Source of the DNA: G963422595 sp963422595
GTDB lineage: Bacteria; Pseudomonadota; Gammaproteobacteria; UBA4575
Direction of reading: 5' to 3'
Length of the DNA: 64,000 bases
NCBI GenBank assembly: GCA_963422595.1
Contig: OY730298.1
Location: forward strand, 806,001-870,000
This document shows, in pieces, positions 10,119-19,684 of the stretch. A model generated the notes under the pieces. That model saw only the letters and a list, made by a program, of their open reading frames with translations, ran no database searches and was not told the DNA's origin. Both the position numbers and the translations under genes were made by a program. How positions within the stretch are numbered: position 1 is the stretch's first letter; every line of letters starts with the position of its first letter.

Positions 10119-10204
10119 CTGGAGAATATATCTTAAGACGTGTTTTTACCATATTTGCCAAGTGGCTGCTCATAGCTGATAAAACCTGAATTGAGGCTTA
10201 ATAT

Positions 10205-10819
10205 TCAAGGTTGCCTCAATGATTGGTGCTGACTCATTACGCGATACTTTTCATGCAGTACCGCGATTTTTTCTTTAAGAGATGCTTTGCCAGCTTGATT
10301 CTCAATTACATCATCCGCTAACTTTAATCGCGCTTCTCTACTAATTTGTGCCGCAATAATGGCTCTAACGTGTGCCTCATTGCATTGATCGCGTGGTATT
10401 ACGCGCTGGATTTGTGCTTCGACCGTGCAATCCACTACCAGGATACGGGCAATGTAATTGGTGCGCCTTGTTTCTAATAATAGTGGAATAACAACGATGC
10501 AATATGCAGCATTAAGAAATTTTAGTTTGTGGTCAATTTCCTTATGTACTAACGGATGTAAAATTTTTTCTAATTTGTAACGAATATTTGCATCATAAAA
10601 AATAGCTTGCCTGAGTTTGTCGCGCTGTAGGATGCGTTTATTGTTAAAATACGTAGCGCCCAACTTTTTGTATATTAATTCAGTGATTTGTGCAGTTTTA
10701 GAGAGCTCGCGCGCGATAACGTCAGCATCAATAATTGGGACGCCGAAATTCTGATGGAATATATGGGAAACGGTGCTCTTACCGCATCCTATACCACCTG
10801 TAAGTCCTACTACCAGCAT
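10205..10819 (-). CDS. coaE: Dephospho-CoA kinase
   Basis: Last enzyme of coenzyme A synthesis, phosphorylating the 3'-OH of dephospho-CoA. The P-loop GLTGGIGCGKST sits at the extreme N-terminus when translation begins at the ATG ending at 10819, giving 204 residues (E. coli 206). The frame stays open upstream to 10876, but those 19 residues are not family-like. DADVIAREL and the HPLVHKEI lid segment are visible. It converges with the nudix/thiE gene. No clear ribosome site supports either start. Confidence 0.93.
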   Translation of the reverse strand: MLVVGLTGGIGCGKSTVSHIFHQNFGVPIIDADVIARELSKTAQITELIYKKLGATYFNNKRILQRDKLRQAIFYDANIRYKLEKILHPLVHKEIDHKLKFLNAAYCIVVIPLLLETRRTNYIARILVVDCTVEAQIQRVIPRDQCNEAHVRAIIAAQISREARLKLADDVIENQAGKASLKEKIAVLHEKYRVMSQHQSLRQP

Positions 10820-11154
10820 TGTTGAATAATGAGAATCAAGAAGTTTTCGCTGTGCAAGGGTGCATAAATTGGTCACCGTACAGCATTGTAATTTACCTTG
10901 CTACTAAGGTGGGTGCCTGAATGAAACAGGCTTACTACATTATAGAAAGAACATAAACCCCGACCTTCAGGACAACCCAGGATCAAGAATTAGGAATTAA
11001 GAATTAAGAATTAGGAAAGAGGAAGAGAAAAGAACAGAAGCATGTATATACAGGATTTACAGAATAATCAAGGAAGTAAGGAGTAAAAACAGCAGAACAA
11101 TCGCAAGGTTCAGGGTTTAATTGTTGCGAGCAGTTTTATCCCGACCGGTGATCC

Positions 11155-11178
11155 GGGGCAGGCCCAGTGGCCTGCCCC
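11155..11178. terminator. Strong GC hairpin just downstream of the autotransporter gene
   Basis: GGGGCAGGCC and GGCCTGCCCC form a perfect 10-bp stem around CAGT. There is no U-run on either strand, so it is not a canonical intrinsic terminator. It could still end or protect the leftward autotransporter transcript. Confidence 0.45.
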
Positions 11179-11202
11179 TTGCAGCAATTCAGAAAACCCC
11201 AA

Positions 11203-11345
11203 CATCGGTCTCTACTTTGCCAGCTTCATCGCGCAACTCAACTTCGCCGCGGCCAATACCGGCCATGCCCCATATCCCGGCTCCGGCCCGCGGTGTGTAG
11301 TGAATGTATGGAAGGATGCTGGTCATTTCCAGATCAACCTCGCCT
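11203..11345 (-). repeat. Duplicated fragment of the autotransporter barrel region
   Basis: Roughly 145 bases starting CATCGGTCTCTACTTTGCCA repeat, with few changes, the segment 12138-12285 inside the autotransporter gene (same strand). The copy lies past the stop codon and has no gene context, so it is a remnant of a duplicated or recombined barrel-coding end. Confidence 0.8.
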
Positions 11346-11368
11346 AATTCCCCTCGTATCCACACCGG

Positions 11369-14300
11369 TTACAGCTGGAGTTTCCACGACAGGAAGATAC
11401 CGTGTTCGGTGTCACCGTCTGCGGTTTCCCGACGCTCCCCTTCAAGCCTGAGGTCCATGCTCTCATTTGCCAGGATGTGTCCGCCCAGGCGGTAGCGCGT
11501 ATCTTCATCGGTAGCCGATAACCCCCCGTAGGGCATCACTTGCCAGCCGCGCCCGCGCGTCTGCATGCCATAACCAAACTCCAGCTTCAACCGCCCAGCC
11601 GCCGCAGTATCCGTAGCTGAAACTGCGTCTTCAACACCGGCTACTGAGATACCATTCCAGGTCTGTTGTACACCACTGGTGGGATTGCCCCACTCCGGAG
11701 TAAACGATAACCATAGCCCTTGTCCGTGCCCCTGCATACCGGCCTCGCCAACGGTCAACGACAGACTGCCTCCCCAGTCTTCAAACCCGGACTGCCGATG
11801 CGCAAAGGAGTAGCGCCCGCGTGCCGCAACGCTGAAACCGGAGGCCCGGTATTCCAGTCCGCCGCCGATCTCTGCCCCTACTCCGGTGTCGGCATCGCCA
11901 TCGTCCCAGCGTCCCCCAAACTCTATACTGGGCCGCAGTACGGCATCCGTGGATAGCTGCCGTTCAGAGCTCATCTCCAGGGCTACTCGCGCGCGCCGTG
12001 CTACTCCTGTCACTTCGGCCAGCCGCAGTTTTCGATCTGACTTTAGTTGTACCGCAAAGGCGTCTGACTTCAGGGCAAAGTCAATGCCGTGCCAGCGGCT
12101 CAGCAGTTGACGACCGCCTACCGCGGCCATCAGCAGGTCGACATCGGTCTCTACTTTGCCAACTTCATCGCGCAGTTCAACTTCGCCGCGGCCAATACCG
12201 GCCATGCCCCAGATCCCGGTTCCGGCCCGCGGTGTGTAGTGTATGTATGGAAGGATGCTGGTCATTTCCAGGTCAACTTCGCCTTCAATCGCGCCGCGGC
12301 TGCCGTCTGTGCGCAGGAAGTTGCCGGTTACGCGGTAGTCGGCATCGCCGTCACTGTGGGTAATGGCTATTCCGGCGAGGGCGTTATGCTGTTTCCCAAA
12401 GCGGCGTTCTAAGCCGATGTAGCCGCTGTATAGTTCGCCATCGGTGTCCAGTCGGTTGCTGGAGAAGCCACTGGCTGCGGCCCGGCCCCATAGGGTCCAA
12501 TCGGCAGCAGTGTCGCCGTCAGCGGTGGTCAGGGGGATGGCAAAGTTGCTTTGGGTCAGTAGTTGCTTTGCGGATCGCAGTAGTTGTGGTTTGGTGTCAC
12601 GGGCATACCAGTGTTGCCGGTCGGTAGCTGTCAGTGTGTCTTTGACTCTGGCCACGGCATCGGCGTCAAATGCGGATGTCAGGGCGGTACCGCCGAGGGT
12701 GACTTCGGGACGTGCCGCCGCAGTGGCGGTAAAGCGGTTGCTGATGATGTCTACGGCATCGGTGGCGGCGGTGCGCCCGAGCGCACTGAGTACGACGTCA
12801 AGGGCGCGTGCGCGTTGTTGTAGCGCCGCGGCTTCTACGGTGATGTTGAACTGTAAGGTGGCGGTGTCGCCATCGGTGTCGGTGGCGGTGTAGGTGTATG
12901 CGGTTGTGTCATGCACTTGTGTCGGGGTGCCGTGAATGCGGCGGGTGGCAGCATCGAAGTTGACTCCGGCCGGCAGGCGGGGGTGTAGTCGGTAGGTGAT
13001 GGTGCTATCGCCATTGGTGGCTTCGGGTAGTTGAAGCTCGCCAAGCGCTGCTCCCAGGGTCCATATGTGGTCGTCAATGGAGGCTGCGGTGAAGCCCAGC
13101 ACCCGGGTGCCTACTACCACCGGAGAGAAGCTCTGGGTGCGGCCGCAGATGTATCCCGGCTGGTTGCCGGTGCCGGTCAGTTGTTCCCATTCGCTGTCTT
13201 GATCGGCAAGGTGGTATACCGCCGCATGGTCTGGCATCCCGTCCGGCCGTTGCAGGCAGACGGTGGCTTTTGAGGATGTTGGCAGTGGTGTGTCTATGTC
13301 AACGTCGACGTAGGCCGCCGCCGCTCCAAAGCTGACTCCGGCTTGTGGCGGGGGTAGTTGTTCAGGCGTCGGCCTGGAGAAGGCGGCTCGGGTGACGCGG
13401 TGATCAGATGGTAGTTCCAGTTGTATGGGGGTGCCAGTTATCCGCGCATTGATTTTGTCGCCGTCGACGCCAAGACTGCCGGGGTCTGCACCTATGATGG
13501 TGATACCACCCATGGTGACTGACCGAGATACTCTGGCAGTCAGGGATGCTGGCGTGGCAGTGACGATGTCGGACGGGGGACCAACAACGCCGTTGTTGCC
13601 CACCGCACGAATGCGGAAGCTGTAGTTGGCGCCGTTGACCAGACCAGTCTTCCGGTACATCATTTTGCCACTGATCAGGCTGGTACTGGGCTTGCCAATG
13701 TTCGCCCAGCCACCCGTGGGCTCTGCTTCACTACTCCATGTTTTCAGTTCGTACCGGCGTATGGTAGTGTACTCCGCCGGCTTGGGCTTACGCCATATCA
13801 ATGTCACCTGGCGGTCACCGGACTTACCGTGTAGCCCGAACCGTTGCGGCTTGCCGGGCCCGGCTCCGGTCGGCATTGCCCTGACTTTGTCGAATTGCAG
13901 TACTGATTTTCCGCCAGCCATCGCCCGAATGCGAAATCCATATACAACGCCATTGTCCAGTCCCGATATTACGTAACTGGTGGTGTTGGCATCACTGCCG
14001 GTCAGTTCTTCCCAGAACCCATATTCCAACCGATCCGTCCATTGTTTGATCTGATAGCCGGTGATGGCGGGGTTGTTGGGGTTGCTCCAGTTTAACGTCA
14101 CCTGGCCATCACCCACCGTCACTTCCAGAGGCGTCCTGACTCTGACCCTGACGATCTCGGAGGCACGCCCGGCAACTGTGTCGACCAGCGCCCGAATGCG
14201 GAAGCTGTAGAACACGCCATTGTCTAACCTGGTCAGCGTGGCAGTAATGGTGTCGGCATCAGGGCTCGTGGTCAGGGCCATCCAGCCACCGGCAGGCTCG

Positions 14301-17300
14301 GGAACGCCGCGAATCCTCGACTTCTGGTAGTTCTCGGGATTGCCACCCTGCCATTGTTTGTATTGATAGCCGGTGATGCTGCCGTCATGCGGATTTTTCC
14401 AGCTTAATCTCACTTCTCCATCACCCCCAGCCCTGGCAACGAGTACGCGAGGCTGACCCGGCGGCTTCATCGGCACCGACGACACTACCGGCGTGGCACT
14501 GACGAAGCTGGACTTCACCCCGGCAACGCCACCGGCCATCGCACGAATGCGGAAGTGATACTGGCTATCGTTGGTCAGACTGCTCACCACGTGACTGGTG
14601 GTGTTGGCATCACTGCCCGACACGTCCATCCAGCTGCCGCTCTCGGGGGCGCCGGTCCAATATTCATATTGATAGCGGGTGATGTCGGCGTTATTCGGGT
14701 TGTTCCAGCTTAACGTCACTTGTCCGTCGCCGGCCACCGCCGCAAAACCGGTGGGTTTGCTCGGCGGCGACGCTACCGGCGTGGACGCTACCGGCCTGGC
14801 ACTGACGGAGCTGGACTTCACCCCGACAACGCCACTGGCCATCGCACGAATGCGGAAGTGATGCCAGATGTCGTTGGTCAAACCGGTCACTGTATAGCTG
14901 GTGGTGTCTTTGTCGCTGCCCGGGATGTCAGCCCAACTACCCCAGTCCTCTGGTGCGACCTGCTGCCGGATCTGATACCTGGTAATGGCAGCATTATTGG
15001 GATTGTCCCAGCTTAATGTCACTTGTCCGTCGCCGGCCACCGCGGTGACGGTGGGCTTGCCGGGCACGTCCGGAGTGATCGCCGGGGTCACGGTAATAAC
15101 GTCGGACGGTGCCCCTGTAATATTGCCGGCGGCTACTGCCCGAATGCGGAAGTTGTACTCGGTGCCGTCGGTCAGACTCCGTACTGAGCGGCTCCGCGTA
15201 GTCGCACTCATTGTACCTGTAAAGTCAACCCAGCCACCGGCAGGTTCGGTATTGCCAGTCCATTGTTTATATTCATAGTGGGTGATGCTGAGGTCGTTGG
15301 GAATGGTCCAGCGGAACTTGACTTTGCCACTGCGCGCAATCACTTTGAGCCCAGCAGGGGCCGCCGGCACTGTCACCACAGAGGGAAAAACTGCCACCGC
15401 AGAGGTAAGGGATTCGGCAGTGCCGCCATCATCGGTCCAGCTCACGGTGACGGTGATGGCCTTGCCGACGTCGGCTTGCGTCAGTACGTAGGTGTTGCCG
15501 GTGGCGCTGCTGATGGCAGTGCTATCGCGTTTCCATTGGTAGGTGAAGGTCAGACTGGCGGGGCCGTCCGGGTCAACTATGGTGCTGGTCACGGCAGTCA
15601 GGGTCTGGCCCTGGGTGGGGGTGCCGGTGATGGTGACGCTGCCGGTCGGTGGGCTATTGTCGTCGTCGGTGAGGGTGACGACGACGCTGGCGGCACTGAC
15701 TGAGGCGTAGTCGGCACCAGTTACTGTATGGGTGATGGTGGTACTTCTATCCCCATCGCTGCTGTCGTCGACGCCGGTGACGGTGACGGTCTGTACAGTA
15801 TTCCAGTTGGAAGTGGTGAAGATCAGCGATGCCGGGGAGACGGTGGCCACACTGGTATCACTACTGGTGGGGGTAACGGTGACGTTGCCCGAGGGTTGGA
15901 TGCTGAGTTTTACGGTGTAGTTGGCGGTATTACTGCTGCCACTGGCTTCGGTGACGGTGACCGCACTCGTGGACAACATGACACCGGCGTCGTCATCGGT
16001 GTTGGTCACCGTCACGTCCGCTGGGTTAATGGCGTTGTAGCGTGTGAGGCTGCCGCCGTAATGAACGTCGCCACTGACGGCCCTGGCCAGGACGATGGTG
16101 TAGTTCTGATCACCATCGGCCAGGTTGTCATCCTGACCGGTGACGGTAACGATCTGTGGGGTACTCCAGTTGGAAGCGATGAAGACTAAGCTGCCCTTGT
16201 CAACCGTACCTTCAGTGGTGTCGGAGCTGGATACGGCGATGGTGACGTTCGCTGTCGGCTCGGTGTCCAGCACTACGCTGATGGTGTCGGCGCCACCGGC
16301 CTCGGTGGTGGCGGTGCTGCCACTGGTCTCGGTGACGGTGATGCCGGCGTTGTCGTCGTCTAACACGGTGACAGATAAAAGAACCGTATCCCTGTCGCCA
16401 TAGCCGCGGCCGGATGGAGTATGATAAATCGACACACTTTTAGAAACACCATGATCAATGTCCTCATTCTGACCGGTGACGGTGACTTGCTGTGCGGTAT
16501 TCCAGTTGCTGGTGGTAAACGTCAGCGATGCCGGGGAGACGGTGGCAATACTGGTATCGCCACCGGTGATGGCGATGGTGACGGTGCCCGAGGGTTGGGT
16601 GCTGAGTTTTACGGTGTAGGTGGCGGTGTGCCTGGGGCCAGTGGCTTCGGTGACGGTGACCGCACTCGTGGACAACATGACACCGGTGTCGTCATCGGTG
16701 TTGGTCACCGACACGTCCGCTGGGTCAATGCCGTTGTAGTGGCTGTCTGTGCTGACGGCCGCGGCCAGTACGATGTCATAGGGTTGATCCCCGTCGACCA
16801 GGTTGTCATCCTGACCGGTGACGGTGACGGTCTGTGCCGTACTCCAGTTGGAAGCGGTGAAGACTAAGCTGCTCTTGTCAACCATACCTTCACTGGTGTC
16901 GGAACTGGATACGGCGATGCTGACATCCTCTAACGGCTCGGTGTCCAGCACGACCGTGAAAGTGTCGGTGCCGCCGGCTTCAGTGGTGGCGGTGCTGCCA
17001 CCGGTCTCGGTGACGGTGACGCCGGCGGTGTCGTTGTCGTTATATTGCGCTTGTAAACCATAGGTGTGCTGAAAGCCACCGCCGGACAGAGCATGACTGA
17101 TGAAGATGTAAGGTCTAGAGCCATGATCGACTTGGTTATCCACGACGGTGACGGTTGCGATCTGCGGTTGGTTCCAGTTGCCGGGGGTGAAGATTATGGA
17201 GGCCGGTGACACAGTGATTTGAGTATCATCTTCGCTCGAAATTGCTACGGTCACGTTCGCGGTCGGTTGTGCATTCAGCACCATGGTGTAGGTGCGAGAG

Positions 17301-17467
17301 TTCGGGTGTGTTCCGTCAGTACCTGTGCCACCTTCTGCCAGATTAGATACCGTAAGTACGGAAAAATCAATGGGTTGGAACTGTGCAGCGACCGGCAGGA
17401 CACAGATGATAGAGAATATCAGGCCGAGGGTAGCGGCGAGGTGCCGCAAGTTTCGACGAGGTTTCAC
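11369..17467 (-). CDS. Giant autotransporter with Calx-beta-like and fibronectin-III repeats (phase-variable)
   Basis: Predicted surface protein of 2,032 residues counted from an internal GTG. A signal peptide (LAATLGLIFSIICVLPVAAQ) is followed by about six Calx-beta-like repeats of roughly 100 residues (each with a VTVTEA... FTASNWSTAQTVTVTG pattern), one Ig-like segment, then about seven fibronectin-III domains with the recurring GDGQVTLSW motif. After these come a putative Ig (He_PIG-type) domain and a C-terminal beta-barrel of about 300 residues ending in an aromatic-rich strand (LSWKLQL). The passenger resembles adhesins; the ligand is unknown. GC content is clearly higher than in neighbouring genes, suggesting transfer. 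The real start is probably the ATG at 17595, separated from this frame by a 22-base poly-C tract. Confidence 0.88.
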   Translation of the reverse strand: MKPRRNLRHLAATLGLIFSIICVLPVAAQFQPIDFSVLTVSNLAEGGTGTDGTHPNSRTYTMVLNAQPTANVTVAISSEDDTQITVSPASIIFTPGNWNQPQIATVTVVDNQVDHGSRPYIFISHALSGGGFQHTYGLQAQYNDNDTAGVTVTETGGSTATTEAGGTDTFTVVLDTEPLEDVSIAVSSSDTSEGMVDKSSLVFTASNWSTAQTVTVTGQDDNLVDGDQPYDIVLAAAVSTDSHYNGIDPADVSVTNTDDDTGVMLSTSAVTVTEATGPRHTATYTVKLSTQPSGTVTIAITGGDTSIATVSPASLTFTTSNWNTAQQVTVTGQNEDIDHGVSKSVSIYHTPSGRGYGDRDTVLLSVTVLDDDNAGITVTETSGSTATTEAGGADTISVVLDTEPTANVTIAVSSSDTTEGTVDKGSLVFIASNWSTPQIVTVTGQDDNLADGDQNYTIVLARAVSGDVHYGGSLTRYNAINPADVTVTNTDDDAGVMLSTSAVTVTEASGSSNTANYTVKLSIQPSGNVTVTPTSSDTSVATVSPASLIFTTSNWNTVQTVTVTGVDDSSDGDRSTTITHTVTGADYASVSAASVVVTLTDDDNSPPTGSVTITGTPTQGQTLTAVTSTIVDPDGPASLTFTYQWKRDSTAISSATGNTYVLTQADVGKAITVTVSWTDDGGTAESLTSAVAVFPSVVTVPAAPAGLKVIARSGKVKFRWTIPNDLSITHYEYKQWTGNTEPAGGWVDFTGTMSATTRSRSVRSLTDGTEYNFRIRAVAAGNITGAPSDVITVTPAITPDVPGKPTVTAVAGDGQVTLSWDNPNNAAITRYQIRQQVAPEDWGSWADIPGSDKDTTSYTVTGLTNDIWHHFRIRAMASGVVGVKSSSVSARPVASTPVASPPSKPTGFAAVAGDGQVTLSWNNPNNADITRYQYEYWTGAPESGSWMDVSGSDANTTSHVVSSLTNDSQYHFRIRAMAGGVAGVKSSFVSATPVVSSVPMKPPGQPRVLVARAGGDGEVRLSWKNPHDGSITGYQYKQWQGGNPENYQKSRIRGVPEPAGGWMALTTSPDADTITATLTRLDNGVFYSFRIRALVDTVAGRASEIVRVRVRTPLEVTVGDGQVTLNWSNPNNPAITGYQIKQWTDRLEYGFWEELTGSDANTTSYVISGLDNGVVYGFRIRAMAGGKSVLQFDKVRAMPTGAGPGKPQRFGLHGKSGDRQVTLIWRKPKPAEYTTIRRYELKTWSSEAEPTGGWANIGKPSTSLISGKMMYRKTGLVNGANYSFRIRAVGNNGVVGPPSDIVTATPASLTARVSRSVTMGGITIIGADPGSLGVDGDKINARITGTPIQLELPSDHRVTRAAFSRPTPEQLPPPQAGVSFGAAAAYVDVDIDTPLPTSSKATVCLQRPDGMPDHAAVYHLADQDSEWEQLTGTGNQPGYICGRTQSFSPVVVGTRVLGFTAASIDDHIWTLGAALGELQLPEATNGDSTITYRLHPRLPAGVNFDAATRRIHGTPTQVHDTTAYTYTATDTDGDTATLQFNITVEAAALQQRARALDVVLSALGRTAATDAVDIISNRFTATAAARPEVTLGGTALTSAFDADAVARVKDTLTATDRQHWYARDTKPQLLRSAKQLLTQSNFAIPLTTADGDTAADWTLWGRAAASGFSSNRLDTDGELYSGYIGLERRFGKQHNALAGIAITHSDGDADYRVTGNFLRTDGSRGAIEGEVDLEMTSILPYIHYTPRAGTGIWGMAGIGRGEVELRDEVGKVETDVDLLMAAVGGRQLLSRWHGIDFALKSDAFAVQLKSDRKLRLAEVTGVARRARVALEMSSERQLSTDAVLRPSIEFGGRWDDGDADTGVGAEIGGGLEYRASGFSVAARGRYSFAHRQSGFEDWGGSLSLTVGEAGMQGHGQGLWLSFTPEWGNPTSGVQQTWNGISVAGVEDAVSATDTAAAGRLKLEFGYGMQTRGRGWQVMPYGGLSATDEDTRYRLGGHILANESMDLRLEGERRETADGDTEHGIFLSWKLQL

Positions 17468-17494
17468 GGCGTTGCTCCGCCGAACAGGAATTTC

Positions 17495-17516
17495 GGGGGG
17501 GGGGGGGGGGGGGGGG
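17495..17516 (-). repeat. Homopolymer of 22 C (coding strand) at the autotransporter 5' end
   Basis: Twenty-two G on the plus strand, C on the coding strand. It lies between the ATG at 17593-17595 and the signal peptide codons. With 22 C the upstream ATG frame ends at a TGA just after the tract; with 23 or 20 C it fuses in frame to the signal peptide and the whole protein. Such tracts change length by slipped-strand mispairing. Exact length may be uncertain from sequencing. Confidence 0.85.
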
Positions 17517-17592
17517 TAGTAATGAAGGGTGCGGTGAGAACCCGGAGAACGGGGACGTGGTTCAATGTATTAAAGAAGTTTCGTGGTTGGTT

Positions 17593-17606
17593 CATTGCAC
17601 TCCTCC
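17593..17606 (-). promoter_or_regulatory. Ribosome binding site and ATG upstream of the poly-C tract
   Basis: On the minus strand GGAGGA is followed by five bases and ATG, a near-ideal site. It opens a frame of about 27 residues (MNQPRNFF...) running into the poly-C tract. The internal GTG at 17467 has no comparable site, which argues that this ATG is the real start in the ON state. Confidence 0.8.
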
Positions 17607-17861
17607 GCGAGATTGTTCATTAATCTGGCATATTTATCTTAGCCAGTCTTAATACGCGCGTCAACATCATCAAAGAATGAAAATATTAATGGGTAGGATA
17701 ATTAGGAATTGGGACAGAAAGAGCAGGAACAAGAAATTCAAGGTTTGATTTTTACGATGGATTTTATGTGGACAGGCACGTGGATGATAATAAATTTATG
17801 TATTTACGGTAAGATTGTATTTTATTGATGGATTCCGGCCAGATTTTAGCAAGAGATTACA

Positions 17862-19148
17862 ATGATAAAACGTATGTTTTTAAAGAAAAAAAATTCAGGA
17901 TCAACTGTACGTGCAAGCGTATCCATAGATGCCGCACAGATTAGTCCAGGGGCATTAGAGGTTATTTCCCGGCTTCATGTAGCCGGGTTTCAGGCCTATC
18001 TTGTAGGTGGAGGAGTCCGGGATTTGTTATTAGGCCTTCATCCCAAGGATTTTGATATTGCCACAGATGCTCACCCTGAAGATGTACGTGAGTTGTTTGA
18101 TAATGGTCGAATTATTGGTCGTCGATTTCGTATCGTGCATGTTTATTTTGCAGAGGGTTATATAGAGGTCGCGACTTTTCGTGCCGCGGGTTGCGCAGAT
18201 GTAAATCGACAAGGCCGTATCATTGCAGATAATACATACGGAAGCATCGAGGAAGATGCATTTCGTCGGGATTTTACCGTCAACGCGCTGTTCTATGATT
18301 CTGACGCAAAGGAGTTATTGGATTTAGTGAAGGGCAGACAAGATATTGACGCGAAATTATTGCGTGTAATAGGCGATCCGGATTTGCGTTTTAGAGAAGA
18401 TCCGGTGCGAATGTTACGCGCCGTACGATTAGCAACTAAATTGGGCTTTGAGATTGAACGGCAGGCAGAAAATACCATTTATCGTTTAAGTCATTTGTTG
18501 TCAGAAGTACCCGCCGCTCGCCTGTTTGATGAGATGCTGAAGTTATTTCATGGTGGTTTTGCCTTGCAAACGTTTGATTCTCTGCGTAATTTTGGCCTGT
18601 TTAAATATATGTTCCCGCTAACTGAAAAAGCACTTAAAGAAGGATCTTCAGGTACTTTTTTGAATCTGGTGCGTGGTGCACTTCAAAATACAGACGATCG
18701 GATTGTTTCGGGTAAGTCTGTAACTCCAGCATTTTTATATGCTGTATTTTTGTGGGGCCCCATGCGTGCCCTGACCAGGCAGTTGGAGTTAGATGGTTTG
18801 TCGCCTAAGGTGGCTCATGAAGCAGCGGTAAAAAGTACGATATTCTCGCAGTTGCAGTACGTTTCTATTCCCAAGCGCTTTGGTTATCCTTTACGTGAAA
18901 TATGGAATCTTCAGCATCGATTTTATCGCAGACGTGGTAAGCACGCATCTCGCCTTTGTGAGCACGTGCGGTTTCGCGCTGCCTATGATTTTTTGTGTTT
19001 GCGCGCAAGCGCGGGTGAACCCGTGGATGAGTTATGCGCATGGTGGACAGGTTTTCAAAAGGCGGATGAACTTACGCAAAGAAGAATGTCACGTGCGTCA
19101 GAAAAGCAAACTAACGTGAAGCGTTCAGGGAATAAAACCTACCACTAA
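17862..19148 (+). CDS. pcnB: Poly(A) polymerase I
   Basis: Class II nucleotidyltransferase that adds 3' poly(A) tails to RNA and so promotes decay. It has 428 residues. The catalytic core VGGGVRDLLLG (48-58) followed by KDFDIATDA (Asp63 and Asp65) is intact, as is the RRDFTVNAL equivalent. LRFREDPVRMLRAVRLATKLGF is the expected template/neck segment. A polybasic N-terminus and a variable C-terminus are normal for the family. folK follows 35 bases later, the same order as in E. coli. Confidence 0.95.
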   Translation: MIKRMFLKKKNSGSTVRASVSIDAAQISPGALEVISRLHVAGFQAYLVGGGVRDLLLGLHPKDFDIATDAHPEDVRELFDNGRIIGRRFRIVHVYFAEGYIEVATFRAAGCADVNRQGRIIADNTYGSIEEDAFRRDFTVNALFYDSDAKELLDLVKGRQDIDAKLLRVIGDPDLRFREDPVRMLRAVRLATKLGFEIERQAENTIYRLSHLLSEVPAARLFDEMLKLFHGGFALQTFDSLRNFGLFKYMFPLTEKALKEGSSGTFLNLVRGALQNTDDRIVSGKSVTPAFLYAVFLWGPMRALTRQLELDGLSPKVAHEAAVKSTIFSQLQYVSIPKRFGYPLREIWNLQHRFYRRRGKHASRLCEHVRFRAAYDFLCLRASAGEPVDELCAWWTGFQKADELTQRRMSRASEKQTNVKRSGNKTYH

Positions 19149-19183
19149 ACAAGTTACATGAATGATAAGGCTGGTAACAAGGC

Positions 19184-19684
19184 ATGCAGGTAGCAGAGGT
19201 GTTTATCGGCCTTGGCAGTAATCTGCAAAATCCTCATTCCCAGGTGAATCGGGCCTTGTTTGAAATAGATGAAGTGCCCAATATATCGGTGCTGGCACGT
19301 TCCAGCCTGTATAGGAGTAAACCGATGGGTCCAGCCAATCAACCAGATTTTGTGAACGCCGTTGTTAAGGTCTCAACTGTTCTTGAACCCAGCACATTGT
19401 TGCATGCCTTGCAGTATATTGAGAAGCAACATCGGCGTGAATCAAGTAGCCAACGCTGGGGGCCAAGAACCCTGGATTTGGATATCCTTCTCTATGGAGA
19501 TTTACAGGTGAGTTCCAAAGGGCTACATATCCCACATGCCGGGGTAACAAAACGCGAGTTTGTATTGATTCCTTTACAGGAGATTGACGCGCACCTCATT
19601 ATTCCGGGCAAAGGAGCAGTGAACGAGTTAATTGAGCGATTGCCGCCTTATCAGTTGACGAAGATAAAAACCACTGATGTCTAA
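19184..19684 (+). CDS. folK: 2-amino-4-hydroxy-6-hydroxymethyldihydropteridine pyrophosphokinase
   Basis: Folate enzyme (HPPK) that pyrophosphorylates 6-hydroxymethyldihydropterin. It has 166 residues. Family hallmarks are GLGSNLQNP near the N-terminus, the segment FVNAVVKV, the signature RWGPRTLDLDILLYG with the metal-binding Asp pair, and IPHAGVTKREFVLIPL. The stop overlaps the start of the kinase gene by eight bases, indicating translational coupling. Confidence 0.96.
   Translation: MQVAEVFIGLGSNLQNPHSQVNRALFEIDEVPNISVLARSSLYRSKPMGPANQPDFVNAVVKVSTVLEPSTLLHALQYIEKQHRRESSSQRWGPRTLDLDILLYGDLQVSSKGLHIPHAGVTKREFVLIPLQEIDAHLIIPGKGAVNELIERLPPYQLTKIKTTDV

Larger units (their letters stand above)
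10877..11368. other. Non-coding region with short repeats, downstream of the autotransporter gene
   Basis: About 490 bases without a gene. It begins with AT-rich tandem units of AATTAAGAATTAGG type at about 10983-11020. It then has a GC-rich hairpin at 11155-11178 and a duplicated autotransporter fragment at 11203-11345, both listed separately. Confidence 0.55.

Noticed and set aside
12444..16867. Many plus-strand frames within the autotransporter gene
   Set aside because: They are shadows caused by the GC-rich repeats; none has a ribosome site or domain pattern.
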